Shown: positions 61,709 through 64,000 of the stretch, piece by piece | How positions within the stretch are numbered: position 1 is the first letter of the stretch | Layout: each line of letters begins with the position of its first letter | Source of the DNA: Sphaerisporangium flaviroseum | GTDB taxonomy: Bacteria > Actinomycetota > Actinomycetes > Streptosporangiales > Streptosporangiaceae | Assembly: GCF_039537005.1 (NCBI RefSeq) | Contig: NZ_BAAAZR010000002.1 | Coordinates: 186,001 to 250,000, forward strand | Direction of reading: 5' to 3' | DNA: 64,000 nt | The notes under the pieces: generated by a model | Seen by the model: the letters and a program-made list of their open reading frames with translations, nothing else | Database searches by the model: none | What the model was told of the DNA's origin: nothing | Made by a program: the position numbers and the translations under genes

Positions 61709-64000
61709 TCATGCCTTGTCCCCGATCAGGTCCAGGAAGACGTCCTCGAGACGTCCCTTCGATCCGTTGGACGACACCGCGCCGCCGAGCAGGCCGGCTA
61801 CCGGGCCGGCCGTGACCAGCCGGCCGCGGTGCATCACGACCACGTGGTCGCAGGTCTGCTCCACCTCGGCCAGCATGTGGCTGGACACGATCACCGTGCG
61901 GCCCTGTGCGGCGTAGCGGATCAGGACCTTGCGCATCTCGGCGATCTGCGGCGGGTCCAGGCCGTTGGTGGGCTCGTCGAGCACCAGCAGGTCGGGCAGG
62001 CCGAGCATGGCCTGCGCGATGGCCAGGCGCTGGCGCATGCCCTGGGAGTAGGTGCGCACCGCCCGGTCGAGAGCCGGGCCGAGGGCGGCGATCTCCAGCG
62101 CCTCCTGCATGTGCGCGTCGTCCCGCGCGCGTCCGGTCGCCCGCCAGTAGAGCTCGATGTTCTCCCTGCCGGACAGGTGGGGCAGGAATCCCGGGCCCTC
62201 GACGAACGAGCCGAGCCGCGACAGGACGGACGCGCCCGGCTTGACCTGGTGCCCGAAGATGCGGATCTCGCCCGCATCCGGGTGGATCAGGCCCATCAGC
62301 ATGCGCATCGTCGTCGTCTTGCCCGCGCCGTTCGGCCCGAGCAGGCCGAGGACCTGACCCTGCTCGACCCTGAACGACAGGTCGTCCACCGCGAGCTCGC
62401 CGTTGCGGTACCTCTTGGTCAGCCCGGTGATCTGCAGCGGCACCCCGGCCAGCTCCGGCTCCGCCTCGTCCGTACGTCGCGTACGTCCAAGGAGCAGCAG
62501 GACGGCGGAGACGGCGAGCGCCGCGAGGGGGAGCGCCCAGGTCCACCAGGCCAGACCGGGGGCGCCCGCCCTCAGCGAGGTGTCCGTGGGCACGGTGAGC
62601 GCCGGTGAGGCCAGGCCGACCCGGTGCACGGCGGGAGCCGAGGGGGAGGCGTAACCCATGTCCGTGGTGCTCAGCACGACCCGCAGCCGGTGCCCCACGT
62701 CGAACCGGTGGTCGATCGCCGGAAGCGTGATCGAGACCGGCGTGCCGCTCTCGGAGGCGGTGACCCGCACCGGGGCCACCAGGCCCTGCGGCAGCGCCGG
62801 ACGCTGACCGCCCATGTCGTAGAGCTTGGCGAACAACGTCACCTCCCCCTTGCCCCGCACCCGCACCTTGACCACCGGGGCGCCGGTCACCTCCAGCGGC
62901 GCGGTGAGCGGCGCGGACTGGAAGGCGGCCGACTGTCCGGGCATGTCCATCGCGAGCCCCGCCCCGCCGAGGTTGGCCAGCAGCCCGCCCACGCCCGGCA
63001 CCGTGGAGATCGAGGCGGGGGACCCGCCCGGCGGGCTGGCCACCGGCTGGTCCGGGCCTGTGAGCTGGACGGACGTCTGCGCCGTGCCCGACAGGCCGGG
63101 ATAGCGAGCCGTGGCGGCATGGACGAGGATGGGGCGGCGCGTGCCCGGGTCGCGCCCGCCGTCACGGGTGACGGTGAAGGCGTCTCCTGCGGGGGTGCCG
63201 TCCTTCTTGAGCCATCGGTCGAACCAGCCGATCGTCCGGTCGGCCACCCAGTCGATCTCGCCGTCGCCGCCGTCGTGGCCGCCGTCGAACCAGGCGACCT
63301 CGACGGGGGCGCCGGTGGCCGCGATGGCCCTGGCGTTGGCGTCGGCGTGGCCGAGGGGGAACAGCGAGTCCTGCTTGCCCTGGATGAGCAGTGCCGGTAC
63401 CCGGATCTTCCCGGGCACCGAGATCGGGCTCGACCGCCGGAGCATCTCGACGGCGCCGGGGGTGGCGCGGCCGGTCGTCGCGACCTGCTGGTACATCTCG
63501 CAGATCGCCGGGAGGAACCGCCCGCACCGCACCTCACGCGCCTGGACGGCGGGATCGGGGGAGCCCGTCGCCGGCGGCGCCTCACCGGGTCCGCCGGGGC
63601 CGCCGGTGAGGCCTCCCAGAGCGTCCGCGCCCGGTGCCAGGGGCGACCCGACGGCCCTGCTGAAGAACAGCCCGGCCCACATGCGCTTGAAGACGCCCTG
63701 CTCCGGGCCCTCGCCGGTGGCGCCGGGGAACAGGGCGTCGGCGAGGTCGTACCAGGTGATCTGCGGGACGATCGCGTCGACGCGGTCGTCGTAGGCGGCG
63801 GCCATCAGGCTGATCGCCCCGCCGTAGGAGCCTCCGGCGACGCCCAGGCGGGGATCGCCCGCGGAGTCCAGCAGGACTTCGGGCCGCCGGGCCACCCAGT
63901 CGATGAGCTGCCTGACGTCCTTGACCTCGTAGTCGGGGGAGTTCAGCGCGATCTGGCCGGTGGAGGCGCCGAACCCGCGGGCCGACCAGGTCAGCACGGC
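61709..64000 (-). CDS. X-Pro-peptidase-like hydrolase fused to ABC transporter ATPase (N-terminus cut by window)
   Basis: 763 visible residues; the frame is open through base 64000. Residues 1-480 are an S15/CocE-type alpha/beta hydrolase: Ser nucleophile in VAGGSYGGAIS (about 53), Asp region IQGKQDSLFPLGH, His in FDGGHDGGDGEID, and a jelly-roll C-terminal domain (KVRVRGKGEVTLFAKLYDMG). A membrane helix follows (WWTWALPLAALAVSAVLLLL), then an ABC ATPase with Walker A GPNGAGKTTTM, signature YSQGMRQRLAIAQAM and Walker B LLVLDEPTNGLD. The fusion suggests an outward-facing hydrolase tethered to the ATPase, although topology is inferred. Confidence 0.9.
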   Translation of the reverse strand, partial: AVLTWSARGFGASTGQIALNSPDYEVKDVRQLIDWVARRPEVLLDSAGDPRLGVAGGSYGGAISLMAAAYDDRVDAIVPQITWYDLADALFPGATGEGPEQGVFKRMWAGLFFSRAVGSPLAPGADALGGLTGGPGGPGEAPPATGSPDPAVQAREVRCGRFLPAICEMYQQVATTGRATPGAVEMLRRSSPISVPGKIRVPALLIQGKQDSLFPLGHADANARAIAATGAPVEVAWFDGGHDGGDGEIDWVADRTIGWFDRWLKKDGTPAGDAFTVTRDGGRDPGTRRPILVHAATARYPGLSGTAQTSVQLTGPDQPVASPPGGSPASISTVPGVGGLLANLGGAGLAMDMPGQSAAFQSAPLTAPLEVTGAPVVKVRVRGKGEVTLFAKLYDMGGQRPALPQGLVAPVRVTASESGTPVSITLPAIDHRFDVGHRLRVVLSTTDMGYASPSAPAVHRVGLASPALTVPTDTSLRAGAPGLAWWTWALPLAALAVSAVLLLLGRTRRTDEAEPELAGVPLQITGLTKRYRNGELAVDDLSFRVEQGQVLGLLGPNGAGKTTTMRMLMGLIHPDAGEIRIFGHQVKPGASVLSRLGSFVEGPGFLPHLSGRENIELYWRATGRARDDAHMQEALEIAALGPALDRAVRTYSQGMRQRLAIAQAMLGLPDLLVLDEPTNGLDPPQIAEMRKVLIRYAAQGRTVIVSSHMLAEVEQTCDHVVVMHRGRLVTAGPVAGLLGGAVSSNGSKGRLEDVFLDLIGDKA

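Overview
The window is high-GC, densely packed chromosomal DNA with many GTG and TTG starts and many ATGA/GTGA stop-start overlaps. Its gene set is typical of a filamentous actinomycete: a polyphosphate glucokinase, a multi-copy Asp23/AmaP envelope-stress cluster, a RamS/AmfS-like class III lanthipeptide locus, a bacterial terpene synthase, and carbohydrate ABC permeases with no dedicated ATPase. I would place it in Actinomycetota, perhaps Streptosporangiales; the order is an inference from gene content only. I saw no rRNA, tRNA, CRISPR array or intact transposase.

Layout. 0-10.5 kb: a truncated ROK regulator faces a glycan-uptake operon (binding lipoprotein, two permeases, a very large GH38 alpha-mannosidase and a parvulin-like protein), then a gamma-glutamyltranspeptidase-family gene ending at a 23-bp perfect hairpin. 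10.7-13.5 kb: an RsbW-like ATPase and an XRE/TPR regulator lie between two copies of a non-coding element that share 159 of 161 bases; a third partial copy and a heptamer microsatellite follow. 13.5-18.8 kb: an aldo/keto reductase lacking the catalytic His, a sulfotransferase, a DUF4383 membrane protein, and a six-gene Asp23/DUF2273/DUF6286/AmaP operon.

18.9-25.5 kb is the most distinctive part. It is a class III lanthipeptide cluster transcribed leftward: synthetase LanKC, two nearly identical 40-residue precursors missed by ordinary gene-length cutoffs, an attenuator-like hairpin, and two half-size ABC exporters. LanKC would dehydrate and cyclise two Ser-Ser-Cys motifs in each core, and the exporters would secrete the product.

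25.9-44.6 kb holds two CitA/CitB-type two-component systems, each divergent from an organic-acid transporter (DctA symporter; TctCBA). Both divergent promoter regions carry conspicuous short repeats. Between them lie a HisC-like aminotransferase with a repetitive Ser/Tyr-rich tail, a class A beta-lactamase-like protein, PpgK, an anti-sigma-like ATPase and the RNA helicase HrpA. 44.6-51 kb: an orphan nitrate-sensor/CvnA-like kinase, then an ECF vitamin-type transporter (fused A1A2, S, T) translationally overlapped with an amidohydrolase.

51.3-64 kb: a hypothetical membrane protein, a tyrosine phosphatase, a Gfo/Idh/MocA oxidoreductase whose stop codon lies inside a 36-bp in-frame minisatellite, a PAC2 protein, an ankyrin fragment, a terpene synthase convergent with a STAND ATPase lacking its usual DNA-binding domain, small and membrane hypotheticals, and an ABC system in which the ATPase is fused to an X-Pro-peptidase-like hydrolase (cut by the window end).
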